Assembly: GCA_040768665.1 (NCBI GenBank)
Contig: JAXGMN010000043.1
Location: forward strand, 1-64,000
Origin: JABWBD01 sp040768665
Lineage (GTDB): Bacteria > Planctomycetota > Planctomycetia > Pirellulales > Thermoguttaceae
Direction: 5' to 3'
DNA: 64,000 nt
Part shown: piece by piece, positions 1 through 7,850 of the stretch
Layout of the letters: the number at the start of each line of letters is the position of its first letter
Position numbering within the stretch: position 1 is the stretch's first letter
The notes under the pieces: generated by a model
What the model saw: only the letters and a program-made list of their open reading frames with translations
The model's database searches: none
Told to the model about the DNA's origin: nothing
Position numbers and translations under genes: made by a program

Positions 1-13
1 ACGCGCCACGCCT

Positions 14-37
14 CACCTGCCTTTCCGGCGGCAGGTG
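14..37. repeat. Short hairpin, possible terminator
   Basis: An 8-bp perfect inverted repeat (CACCTGCC and GGCAGGTG) is separated by 8 nt. It lies downstream of the minus-strand HTH gene and could end that transcript, but there is no clear T-run. The rest of 1-152 shows no gene. Confidence 0.35.
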
Positions 38-152
38 TCGCGCCGCTCTACTTGCACAGAGGGGGGCGGTATGCTATGTTCCAAGCCAGGATCTCCTATC
101 CGACGCCTGGGGTGTGTGCAGCAGGTCGCCGCGCCCCGGGCTTTTTTCCGTT

Positions 153-404
153 TCAGAAGTAGTCGGGAATTTTCAAAGTCTGCCGGGGCTTCCGCGGGGT
201 CGCCTCCGGAGCATGTGCGACCCGTCGCCGCAGCTCGAACGCGCGGATGTCTTCCACGTCGATGAGGTACCGCGGCTGCCGGCCTGGGGCCGCTACGTTG
301 ATGGCCGGTAGCTCACCGCTCCGGATCCAGCGCACAACCGTTTCCCGGGCGACACCCCACGCTTTGCGGAGCTGGTTGGGAGTGAGTTTCTGGCGTGCGC
401 TCAT
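153..404 (-). CDS. Excisionase-like helix-turn-helix DNA-binding protein
   Basis: This 83-residue protein has an N-terminal helix-turn-helix of the excisionase/MerR-like type (residues about 8-55). It contains TPNQLRKAWGVARETVVRWI, a linker and a YLIDVEDIRAFEL segment typical of the wing and last helix. The tail is basic and proline-rich. Its ATG overlaps the TGA of the upstream small ORF as ATGA, and a GGAGGAGG ribosome site lies just upstream, so the two are likely translationally coupled. It sits with an integrase gene on the same strand, which fits a recombination directionality factor or element regulator. The fold assignment is fairly safe; the role is inferred from context. Confidence 0.75.
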   Translation of the reverse strand: MSARQKLTPNQLRKAWGVARETVVRWIRSGELPAINVAAPGRQPRYLIDVEDIRAFELRRRVAHAPEATPRKPRQTLKIPDYF

Positions 405-562
405 CGGCTCGCCTCCTCCGCGCGTTCGCGCTGTTCAGCCAAACGGATAAGCTTGCGTAGGAGCTTAGCCTCCTCGAGATTTGCGGATAGCCGGCGGCGC
501 AGCTCCTCAAGAGTCGGGAGCCGGTCCAGGTATTACTGGAGGTTGGCGGATGGCTTCGTCAT
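401..562 (-). pseudogene. Small coiled-coil protein interrupted by an in-frame TAA
   Basis: Reading from the ATG at 562, nine codons (MTKPSANLQ) are followed by TAA at 535-533. The same frame then continues without a stop for 43 codons (from YLDRLPTLEELRRRLSA to EEASR) up to a TGA overlapping the next gene. The continuation is a heptad-rich Leu/Arg/Glu helix, so it looks like real coding sequence. A CAA to TAA change would explain it. Alternatives are a CTG start at 529 giving a 42-residue protein, readthrough or a sequencing error. I do not recognise the family. Confidence 0.5.
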
Positions 563-569
563 CAAAAAA

Positions 570-623
570 CGCCCTCAGATAGGACGCGTGTTTGTTCAAC
601 ACGCAAGATCCTATCTGGGGCGT
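570..623. repeat. Long imperfect hairpin upstream of the HTH mini-operon
   Basis: The arms CAGATAGGA...CGCGTGTT and AACACGC...ATCCTATCTG pair around a short loop, flanked by matching CGCCC and GGGCG. The structure lies directly upstream of the small ORF and HTH gene and downstream of the unknown gene at 653. It could be an operator, an attachment-related site or a transcript hairpin. Confidence 0.5.
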
Positions 624-652
624 CTTACAAAATCCTGACAGAATTGTCGGAC

Positions 653-1474
653 TTATGTAAGGTTCTTGTCTGGACGAATCAGAGTCACATGTCCCTTGCC
701 CCATTTCACGTGTAGGCCATGCGCGCGAAGCTTGGCGCCGTTGAATGCCGTTTCGAGTCTCCGAAGAGATTGTTCAACGGTTGCGGGTTGAACCGGATTC
801 TCCCACACCGCAGACTCAAGAGCGGATTGCTGACAAGGCGAGTGCTCCCACAAGTAGCGAACAACGCTCTGATGCTGTCGAGACAGCTCCTTCAGAACGT
901 CGGGCGGTATTTCGCGCAAAACGGTGGGCGTGGTCTGGGCGGGCGGTGTCTCCGGTGTAACCGTATCAACCTGCATGCTCGCCCGAAGGACGGCCGCCGC
1001 CTCTTGCCACGGGCGGAACAATTTCGCCGGAACCCGCGGGAGTTGCTTCGCGCTGCGGTAGTCTTGCCGTGCGAACCACGCCGCAAGTTGATTGCTCAGT
1101 TCCCTTACTCGCCCCACGGCGATGTTTTGCTCCGCAGACAGACTGCAATTCCAGACGGCTGCATCCCTGGGCCCGCTCCTTGGGCCGCAAGACTTTTGGA
1201 TTTGCCCAGACAGCCGCTCAACAACCGCGGCTGTGCGACCGAAGCCGACAATAGCGTAGTCCGTTGCGACACTCCGATATTGCGTTTCAGGGGCATCGTC
1301 CAGAGCTAGGACGGTTCTGATTTGTCTGTCGGCTTCGTCGAGACACCGGATAATCGGGTCGACGATGTGGGCAGCCGCAACGAGCTTTCCGCCTCCGCCC
1401 ACTACGGCCGCTGCATCGACGTAGTACGGCCCGCCGCTTTCGCCATGTTTGGTATCGGGCTTCTTGCGTCCCAT
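653..1474 (-). CDS. Unknown protein next to the integrase
   Basis: This 273-residue protein has no family I recognise. I start it at the ATG at 1474 (MGRKKPDTKHGESGG) because a strong AAAGGAAGG ribosome site precedes it; the longer reading would overlap the end of the integrase. The middle is helical with several Trp and Arg residues. The C-terminal third (DVLKELSRQHQSVVRYLWEH, then SLRRLETAFNGAKLRAHGL) resembles a winged-helix or helical DNA-binding unit, but this is only an impression. The position between integrase and HTH gene suggests a function in the integrated element. Confidence 0.7.
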   Translation of the reverse strand: MGRKKPDTKHGESGGPYYVDAAAVVGGGGKLVAAAHIVDPIIRCLDEADRQIRTVLALDDAPETQYRSVATDYAIVGFGRTAAVVERLSGQIQKSCGPRSGPRDAAVWNCSLSAEQNIAVGRVRELSNQLAAWFARQDYRSAKQLPRVPAKLFRPWQEAAAVLRASMQVDTVTPETPPAQTTPTVLREIPPDVLKELSRQHQSVVRYLWEHSPCQQSALESAVWENPVQPATVEQSLRRLETAFNGAKLRAHGLHVKWGKGHVTLIRPDKNLT

Positions 1475-1593
1475 AGAATCCTTCCTTTCTCCGGGCCGGC
1501 GGGGCTGTGGTTGGAAAAGGAAGGTAATCCGGCCAACAGCCCAGCCGCTTGGGCATCGCGTTTCGAACCGCGGCGCCTCGCCCGGCATTGCGT

Positions 1594-2772
1594 CTATTTT
1601 GCCTTCTTCGAGGGGAAGAGCCAAGCATGAACATGGTCCGTTACGGCCTTCAGTCGCTCGTCGTCAACCCGTTCTCGATAGACAGCCGACATGTCCGAGT
1701 TGCTTGGGGCGTGGCCCATGATGGCCTGGACGGCTGCCAGGTCGCGCGAGCCTTCGGCAATGGTCTGGAAGGTGTGCCGGAGGGCATAGAAGGAAAGCCC
1801 CTTCCGGCTTAACCCGGCTTTCTCAAGGGCGCCGTCCATTTCCTGCGTCACTCGATAGCCCTTATGATTGCCGATGTAGGATTGACCGCGCCGGCCGATG
1901 AAAAGCAGCTCAGCGTCTGCCGGGTTCTTGGGTTGGCTTCGGACTTCGAGGACTGCCCGGATCCTCTTGATGGTTTCCGACCAGAGTGGGACCCGGCGGG
2001 GCATCCCCGTTTTCGGCCGCGGATAGTCCAGCCAACCGGATTCCAGGTTGACGGCGGAAATCGGCAGCAGGGCAACGTCCGTGTTCCCCAGCCCGGCATT
2101 GATGCCCAGCAGGGCCATAGCCTTCAGGTTGACCGTCGCATGTTTCAGGACGGCCAGCAGTTCTTTCCGCTCGAACATCCGCAGCCCGGCTTTCGCGCGG
2201 TTCAGCCGAAGGGTTTTTGCAGAAGGCTTCTTGAATCCAGGTCCAAAGCGGACGGCCTTCTCCAACAGCTCGGCTTCCATGCCGTAGCGGAACACAGAGC
2301 GAACAATCTGAATCTCGTTCCCCAGGGCCACGGGGCCGTAGGTCTTCGCCAGTTCCGCCCGGAGGGCAGTGAAGTCATCGGGCCGGAGATCGTCGGCCGT
2401 GCGGTTCCGTCCAAAGACTGCCATGATCCGCTCACACGTCCCGTGGTAGCGGTCCCATGTCCGTTGGGCCAGCTCCCCGGATTCGAGTAGCTGCTTCTTG
2501 AAGTGCATGAAGTGATTACAGAGGGCATGGACCGTAAGCCGGTCCTTGTCCTGACTCCGGGGTTTCCGCCCGGCTAGCAGATCGTCTTTCTCCTCCGCCC
2601 ACCTCTTGAGGGCAGCTTCGCCGTTGGGGTCGTCGGCTATCTTGCCGAAGTAGTGAAACTTGCCCTTGATCTTCCGACACCATCGGCCGGAGGATCGGTG
2701 CTTCCAGAGCGGGAAGTCTTTGGGGGGCTTGGCGGCTTTGCGCTTGCCGCCGGATGCGGTAGACTTGGGCAT
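1594..2772 (-). CDS. Tyrosine recombinase / integrase with variant active site
   Basis: This 392-residue site-specific recombinase probably integrates or excises the element to its left. Residues about 60-160 form a SAM-like core-binding domain and the rest is the catalytic domain. Visible active-site pieces are the beta-hairpin Lys (RPKTGMPRRVPL), box II ALRHTF, MGHAP and the nucleophilic Tyr in MSAVYRERV. The usual GLR motif of box I reads GLGNTD, so the first catalytic Arg is absent, and the first box II His is Tyr. I start at the ATG at 2772, which has GAGGTGG upstream, not the TTG at 2793. It lies next to tRNA-Ser, although on the 5' side of that gene. Confidence 0.88.
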   Translation of the reverse strand: MPKSTASGGKRKAAKPPKDFPLWKHRSSGRWCRKIKGKFHYFGKIADDPNGEAALKRWAEEKDDLLAGRKPRSQDKDRLTVHALCNHFMHFKKQLLESGELAQRTWDRYHGTCERIMAVFGRNRTADDLRPDDFTALRAELAKTYGPVALGNEIQIVRSVFRYGMEAELLEKAVRFGPGFKKPSAKTLRLNRAKAGLRMFERKELLAVLKHATVNLKAMALLGINAGLGNTDVALLPISAVNLESGWLDYPRPKTGMPRRVPLWSETIKRIRAVLEVRSQPKNPADAELLFIGRRGQSYIGNHKGYRVTQEMDGALEKAGLSRKGLSFYALRHTFQTIAEGSRDLAAVQAIMGHAPSNSDMSAVYRERVDDERLKAVTDHVHAWLFPSKKAK

Positions 2773-2813
2773 GGATGCCACCTCTCGCGTCAACGGGGTT
2801 TGGTGGTGTCACT

Positions 2814-2844
2814 GACACCCGCTCGTCACCACCGAGCGGGTGTC
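2814..2844. repeat. Perfect 12-bp inverted repeat
   Basis: GACACCCGCTCG and its exact complement flank a 7-nt loop. It is 41 bp upstream of the integrase start, so it may act as operator, recombinase arm site or hairpin. Confidence 0.6.
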
Positions 2845-2886
2845 TTCATTCGCCTGTTGAGTCTACCGGGTGTCAAAATGGGTGTC
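2814..2886. promoter_or_regulatory. Cluster of GGGTGTC heptamers before the integrase
   Basis: GGGTGTC occurs at 2838, 2868 and 2880 on the plus strand, with an inverted copy (GACACCC) at 2814. All lie between the integrase start and tRNA-Ser. Such spaced repeats fit recombinase arm-binding sites or a regulator operator. The function is inferred. Confidence 0.4.
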
Positions 2887-2964
2887 AACCAGCCAGAACA
2901 ACCAGAAAACCGAACGACGGGCGAGTGATGGAAAGCCTTGAAAAGTAAGGATTTAAGAGTCTTT

Positions 2965-3051
2965 GGATGGATGGCCGAGTGGACTAAGGCGGCAGTCTTG
3001 AAAACTGCTGGGCTCGCAAGGGCCCCGGGGGTTCGAATCCCTCTCCATCCG
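2965..3051 (+). tRNA. tRNA-Ser(TGA)
   Basis: A complete class II tRNA is visible. The acceptor stem GGATGGA pairs with TCCATCC. The D arm is followed by an anticodon stem GCAGT/ACTGC with loop CTTGAAA (anticodon TGA, reading UCA), a long variable arm (GGGCTCGCAAGGGCCC) and a T arm with GGTTCGAATCC. CCA is not encoded. Confidence 0.95.
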
Positions 3052-3071
3052 CTTGCGTATCAATGGTTTCT

Positions 3072-3110
3072 GCTTGCTGCACAAGGACTTGTGGCAAGCG
3101 GTTTTTGTTT
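3072..3110 (+). terminator. Rho-independent terminator after tRNA-Ser
   Basis: CTTGC-CACAAG pairs with CTTGTG-GCAAG with one small bulge, followed by a T-rich tract. It lies 21 nt beyond the tRNA. Confidence 0.7.
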
Positions 3111-3338
3111 TCTTGGCCGGTCAATTCCGTGCCCCGTGGCACCTCATTTTGGCCTGTCGGGGCATGTTCCTGACATGCGAGTGACATGCGCCCGCCGTTC
3201 GTGGGGCCCCGCAGCTCCCCCAAGGTACTCGCCATTGCCGCGAACAACGGAGCGGATCAGCCAAAACCCGGCGGGTGTGGGAGCCTTGGCGGGCAACCGC
3301 CGGGGCGGCCCGGCCGCGTGGATGCGAATGGCGAGGCG
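3111..3338. other. Intergenic, no gene seen
   Basis: No coding ORF was recognised. A short direct repeat (TGACATGCG twice around 3171-3190) is the only pattern noticed. Confidence 0.5.
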
Positions 3339-4496
3339 TTACGGTCCGGAGTTCGCGTTGCCGGAGACGGGCAGGTTCATTACGTGCAGGTGCTTGCCGG
3401 CAAACAGATAAAGGCGGTTGCCTTGGCGCCATGGGCTGACGAGGCCGTCGGCCATGGGCCAGTTTGCGTATCCTCGGGGATCGCGGACGACTTTTCGGAA
3501 GTCTTTGGTGCGGCCATAGATGACCTTGGGGCCGCCGTCGTAGGGGGAGCTTTCGGACCAGCAGACAAGATATTCTCCGTCGCCGAGGTAGCCGACGAAG
3601 TGTGGACGGTAGACGCCTTTGCGTCCGCCGCCGCCGTCGTCGGGGTGAATGACCGGGTTGTCTGGGAAGTAGTCCCAGTGTCTGCCGTCGGTCGAGGTGG
3701 CGAAGCCCAGTTTGCATGGATCCTGGGTCCACTTGCCGTCGGCCGAATACTCGCCGCCGGTGCCGCGCAGGAATCCCAACCAGCATCCATCGGGCAGACG
3801 TTGGATCGCGTGGTAGGACGATTGGCTGTTCATCCAGCGTTCGGTCGTCACTGGGAAGACCGGTACGAGTTTCCCATTTTCGTCAACCCAGGTTGTCCAG
3901 TTGTTCTTGGCGAGGTCGGGACAGGTGGCCAGGGCTGTTCGTTGGTGTCCGCCGCCTGTTTCCCATTGGTTCTCGTAATAGTGGAAGTACATGAACCAGA
4001 GCTGTTCTTCCTCGTTCCAGACTACGCAGGGGCTGGAGTAGTGGAACGGTTGCCCTCGTTTGCCTGGGCAGACGAGGGCACGGCTGTCTTCGCGCGCGCG
4101 GTCTTTTTGAGCAAGTTTGACGTAGGGACCTTCGATCGATTCGGCGATGGCGCAGCCGATTCCCGAGTTGGGATCGTGGTGGGCGTAGTAAAGGTAGTAG
4201 TGACCGTCGGGATTGGGTCCGCGGTCGTTCCACACCATGGTCGGATATCCGACCGACTCGCGTCCCGTGTCGCCGCGCCACGAGCTGCGTTCCCAAGGTT
4301 CGGTTTGTCGAAGGATTTGGATGGAACGGGCAACGTCGAGGGGCAAGTCTGCATTCAGATCGGAGAGGTCGACACACTTCAGGTTGTTGTCGATTCTCTG
4401 GTTGCCGGCAATCGGCAGGCGTGCGGCTGGTTGCGCACCGCAGATCGTCCAGAGCATCCAGAAAGCGATTTCGGTTCCCGCGCACAAGGGTGTCAT
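3339..4496 (-). CDS. Secreted GH43-like five-bladed beta-propeller protein
   Basis: This 385-residue protein has a hydrophobic N-terminus (IAFWMLWTICGAQPAA), likely a signal peptide. The body repeats the blade pattern of GH43/GH32/GH117-like propellers. Examples are YPTMVWNDRGPNPDGHYYLYY, SSPCVVWNEEEQLWFMYFHY, CKLGFATSTDGRHWDYFPDNP and KGVYRPHFVGYLGDGEYLVCW. It probably hydrolyses or binds a plant or algal glycan outside the cytoplasm. A ribosome site (CAGGAA) precedes the ATG. Catalytic residues cannot be assigned with confidence. It stands alone, with decayed glycan-related genes downstream on the same strand. Confidence 0.7.
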   Translation of the reverse strand: MTPLCAGTEIAFWMLWTICGAQPAARLPIAGNQRIDNNLKCVDLSDLNADLPLDVARSIQILRQTEPWERSSWRGDTGRESVGYPTMVWNDRGPNPDGHYYLYYAHHDPNSGIGCAIAESIEGPYVKLAQKDRAREDSRALVCPGKRGQPFHYSSPCVVWNEEEQLWFMYFHYYENQWETGGGHQRTALATCPDLAKNNWTTWVDENGKLVPVFPVTTERWMNSQSSYHAIQRLPDGCWLGFLRGTGGEYSADGKWTQDPCKLGFATSTDGRHWDYFPDNPVIHPDDGGGGRKGVYRPHFVGYLGDGEYLVCWSESSPYDGGPKVIYGRTKDFRKVVRDPRGYANWPMADGLVSPWRQGNRLYLFAGKHLHVMNLPVSGNANSGP

Positions 4497-5082
4497 GGTG
4501 ATTTCCTGAAGTGAGAAGCAAGTGATGGAAAAACCGATTTCTCACACGTGCCGAGTCTAGCGCGGAAGAACTCGGTCGTCAACGGGAAGCAGCAAGGAGA
4601 AAGCGGCCAGCGCCACCTCTCTCCCCGCGATTGCCCGCTCCAAGGAGAGCCGGTTGCGGCCCCATTTCCAACTGCCGTGGGTGTCAGGGCATGCGAATCC
4701 GACGGCGCGTGTTCCTCGCTCGGCGAGCAGGAGCGGGTCGATCGCGCTTGGTCAAGGGCACGACGACTCGAGCAGCGCTTCGCGGTTCCTACAGACCCTC
4801 CTCTGCCGGCGACACGAGGAGGGGAGGCAGCCCCCGTACTCAACGGCTGACCAGTATTGGGTCGCGCGGGCCCCGGGATTAAACTTCCTACCAGCTACCC
4901 AGGTCGCGTGCCTGGACGCCATAGGGTACCACACATACTACCCCAGCAGTCCATCGAGAAAACTTGATCGCCAAAGCCTGGTGACGCGTACGCCTGACGC
5001 CCATCCCGCTGGGCCATTTACCGGCCTGTTCACTTGAACCAAAGGACCCTCGCAACATGAATACGTTACCCCCTATGACCGA
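4497..5082. other. Long intergenic stretch without a recognisable gene
   Basis: All frames look non-coding. Base composition is close to the surroundings and no repeat or RNA was noticed. Confidence 0.5.
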
Positions 5083-5290
5083 ATGGATGGGGCCAGAGGC
5101 AACGTGGTGCTGGCTGATGCAGCCCCCTTCTCGCACAATTCTTCGCCTTTCATGGACACCCGCCCCGGGGTTCCGCGGAGCGAAAAATACAAGGCGGTTG
5201 CCGGATATCCGGGCAAAGGCAATAAGCACCATTTGGTCGGCCCGGACTTAAGCGGACGAGGTCTGCACGGTATCGCTTTCACTGACTTTC
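5083..5290 (+). pseudogene. Fragment of a secreted glycosidase-like protein
   Basis: About 65 codons read as SSPFMDTRPGVPRSEKYKAV followed by AGYPGKGNKHHLVGPDLSGRGL. This resembles the N-terminal part of beta-propeller glycosidase-like proteins that have a 'PFxDxRPGVPxxERYKAVAG' segment. There is no upstream start region or downstream continuation, and the frame runs into the antisense end of the sulfatase. I read it as a gene remnant. The match is from memory of the family. Confidence 0.4.
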
Positions 5291-6803
5291 AAACGTTAGA
5301 TTGTCCCACTCCAATTCCGATATCGGCGGGTTGAGCTTCTCCGTGTTGGGCGCATCGAACTCAGGAAGACAGGCGGCCAGCCTGGCTTTCACGCGGTCGT
5401 ACCTTGGCTCGTCGGCCAGGTTGTGCCATTCATGCTCATCCAAAACATGATCGTAAAGCTCTTCTTCTCCGTTACGGTAACGAATATAGCGATACCTTGC
5501 GTCTCGAATCGCGTGGTTGCCGCGACCCCAGGTTGAGAGGACCGGACGGCCGCGATCAGACGTTGCGCCCGCCAAAAGATTCGTCAAATCAACGCCATCG
5601 AGTTCGTGCTCGGGGCGACCCAGGTTGCATAGTGTCGCGAGCGTGGGGTAGAGGTCGATGAGACTGACGGGAGAGTCGATGGTTTGTCTCGGATAATCGG
5701 GAACGTGAACGGATAGGAATACCCTTGTCGCCTGCTCCCACAGCGTGTACTTGAGCCAGTGATTCTTCTCGCCAAGATGCACGCCGTTGTCACTGAGGAA
5801 CACGACGATGGTACGATTGGCGTGCCCAGCGGCCTGGAGCGCATCGAGGACGCGGCCGATCTGCTCATCGACATAAGACATGGCCGCTGCAGTAACCGCG
5901 CAAAGCCTCTTTCCACATGCCCCGCTTGACGATCTCGGCATGTGTTGCCTCTCGGGAGCAAGACATCAGGCGGCCGCGACTCGGCAGGTCCTCAAGATCG
6001 AATGGATGATACCCAGCAGGGACTTCGACCCCATCGCGGGGATACACGTCGAAGTAGCGCGCGGGCACGGTAAACCGGACGTGGGGCCGCCAGAAGCCGA
6101 CGGCGAGGAAGAATGGCCGGTCGTGTTCGGATCGAAGCAGTTTGATGGCGCGATCGGCCTGCTGGGAATCCTGCTGCCACCTCTCGGGGTCGTCCCGGTC
6201 CCAGTCGTCCGGCAAGATGCCCCAGGCAAAGTTCTCGCTCCCGCCGTCACGCAACGAGCCGGGGATGACGTGTTCGAGAAGGTCATTGTCACGATGCGTG
6301 ACGTGTTCCAACGAGTTGTGCGGATAGGCATAGCCGGGCGTGTAGTCCGGCATGCTTGCCTTCATGGTGTGGGCAATCTTGCCGTAGCCCGCGGTCAGAT
6401 AGCCGGCCTTGCGGAAACGAGCGGGCAGGGATTCGGCCTCGGCGATCCAGGTCTTGGGAAACTTCTGGGAGTTGTAATAGACCCCGGAGCGGGAGGCTCT
6501 CACACCGCTGAGCATCGCCATGCGCGACGGATTGCACGCCGGGGCGTTGCAATAGGCTTGTTTGAACCAAGTGCCCCGCGATGCAAGCCGCTCGATGTTC
6601 GGCGTGCGGACCGGACCACCATGGCCGACACGGTGCAACTGCGGAGCCGCGTCGTCGATGATGATCATCAGTACGTTGTACGGCTGATTCGATTCCGCCC
6701 GTGATTCAAGGCAACTGGCCGCCAGCCCCATAGCCAGGGCAAGACCCCCGCAGGTGAACCGACGAAGTCTTGGCTTCGAGCAGTCCGAGCTGGGCAGCGG
6801 CAT
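5279..6803 (-). pseudogene. Formylglycine-dependent sulfatase with one frameshift
   Basis: Two overlapping minus-strand frames together make one sulfatase of about 505 residues. The first part has a signal peptide, the metal-binding MIIIDDAAPQL segment and the modification site ACNPSRMAMLSG, in which Cys becomes formylglycine. The second part carries IVVFLSDNGVHLGEKNHWLK and the C-terminal subdomain. The frame changes near 5885-5895, between ALRGY and AAMSYVDE, where one extra base is present. Layout resembles iduronate-2-sulfatase-like enzymes common in planctomycetes. It may be a true pseudogene or a base-call error. It starts just inside the decayed hydrolase gene. Confidence 0.85.
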
Positions 6804-7717
6804 CGATCGCGCATCGTGCTGAACGTTCTTTGTAATAACTCAGCGTTTTCTCGTGGCTCCGGCGCGCTTGCCGGGCCTCTACCGCACTCGGTAAGCCCTC
6901 GGCATCGCTCCAGTCAACATACACTCGGGCCACCGCCAGGCACTTGTCCAGCAAACCACGGCGATTATCAAATTCCCACTCACTGGAAAGAATCAGCATG
7001 GGGCGGGGGGCCACCATCATCATCAATTCATCAAAATCGACCGGGACCGGCAGTTCGGGGTTGTCGATATACGGCCGGAATTTCTTGATGTAGATATAGG
7101 TACCTTTGTCGCGTGACCAATGCGCCCCCGGGCGGTGCCAGTCAAGCACGCCACCGACGCTGATTGTGGCAGCGATTCTCGGTTCGAATGCCCCCGCAAA
7201 CACCGAGGTATGCCCGCCAAGCGACAAACCCACGCAACCAATATGCCGCGCGTCCACGAAATCCAGGGTCTGCAGGAAATCGACGCTGCGCATGATATCC
7301 CAGGTGTTCTTGCCCACGATCGACCACTGGGGATGTCGCTGGTAGAACGGCCGTGAGTCCAGCACCTGGGCGCCAGGCTCGATCCGCTCGCCGTCGGTGA
7401 GCAAATCGATGCTCATCAGCCATCTGCTGCCGCAGAATCGCAAGTTGCTGCGCGGATAATCTCTCGGAAGGGCAACCGGGCTGCAGCGTCACTTTCCTCA
7501 TCGTAGGACGTAGCGTTGGAACCTCGTCAGGGAAATCGCCCAACAATTCCAGCCAGCCTTGCTCAATCCGTTTGCGGCGCTGCGGCCAAGGCAAGGAGGA
7601 AGCGTTCGCATCTGCGTTTGCCGTTGCGGCAGGCTCGGTTGCCAGCGATGCCCCCACAAGGGCGGAGACTCCGCCGATGATCAGTTCGCGGCGACTGGTC
7701 CTGGAACGATGGCTCAT
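6706..7717 (-). pseudogene. Tat-exported alpha/beta hydrolase, internally deleted and truncated
   Basis: The 5' part starts at the ATG at 7717 with a twin-arginine signal (SRRELIIGGVSALVGASLA), followed by a helical N-domain. Near 7415-7483 the frame changes and roughly 90 residues expected in dienelactone-hydrolase-like proteins are missing. The reading then resumes in another frame at SIDLLTDGERIEPGA. The nucleophile elbow GLSLGGH is present. The C-terminal segment, which should carry the catalytic His, is lost where the reading runs into the sulfatase start at about 6825. The loss of two regions argues for a real pseudogene. Confidence 0.75.
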
Positions 7718-7850
7718 GACCGATAACTGAGTGACTGCTATGAGATTTGATTTCCCGCAGCCGCTGAATCTAGCCCCGGAGAATTGGGTGGTCAAGGGAG
7801 TGTGCGCGGGGCCACCCGGCCCGACTTCGACCGGGTCGGCCGGAGAGCCG

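Noticed and set aside
2773..2793. TTG start of the integrase
   Set aside because: The ATG at 2772 has a proper ribosome site; the TTG has none.
2965..3051. Duplicate tRNA-Ser 3' end as an attachment site
   Set aside because: No second copy of the tRNA 3' end was seen to the left, and the integrase is on the 5' side of the tRNA.
3186..4514. 442-codon plus-strand ORF
   Set aside because: It is antisense to the GH43-like gene, which has a signal peptide, ribosome site and family motifs.
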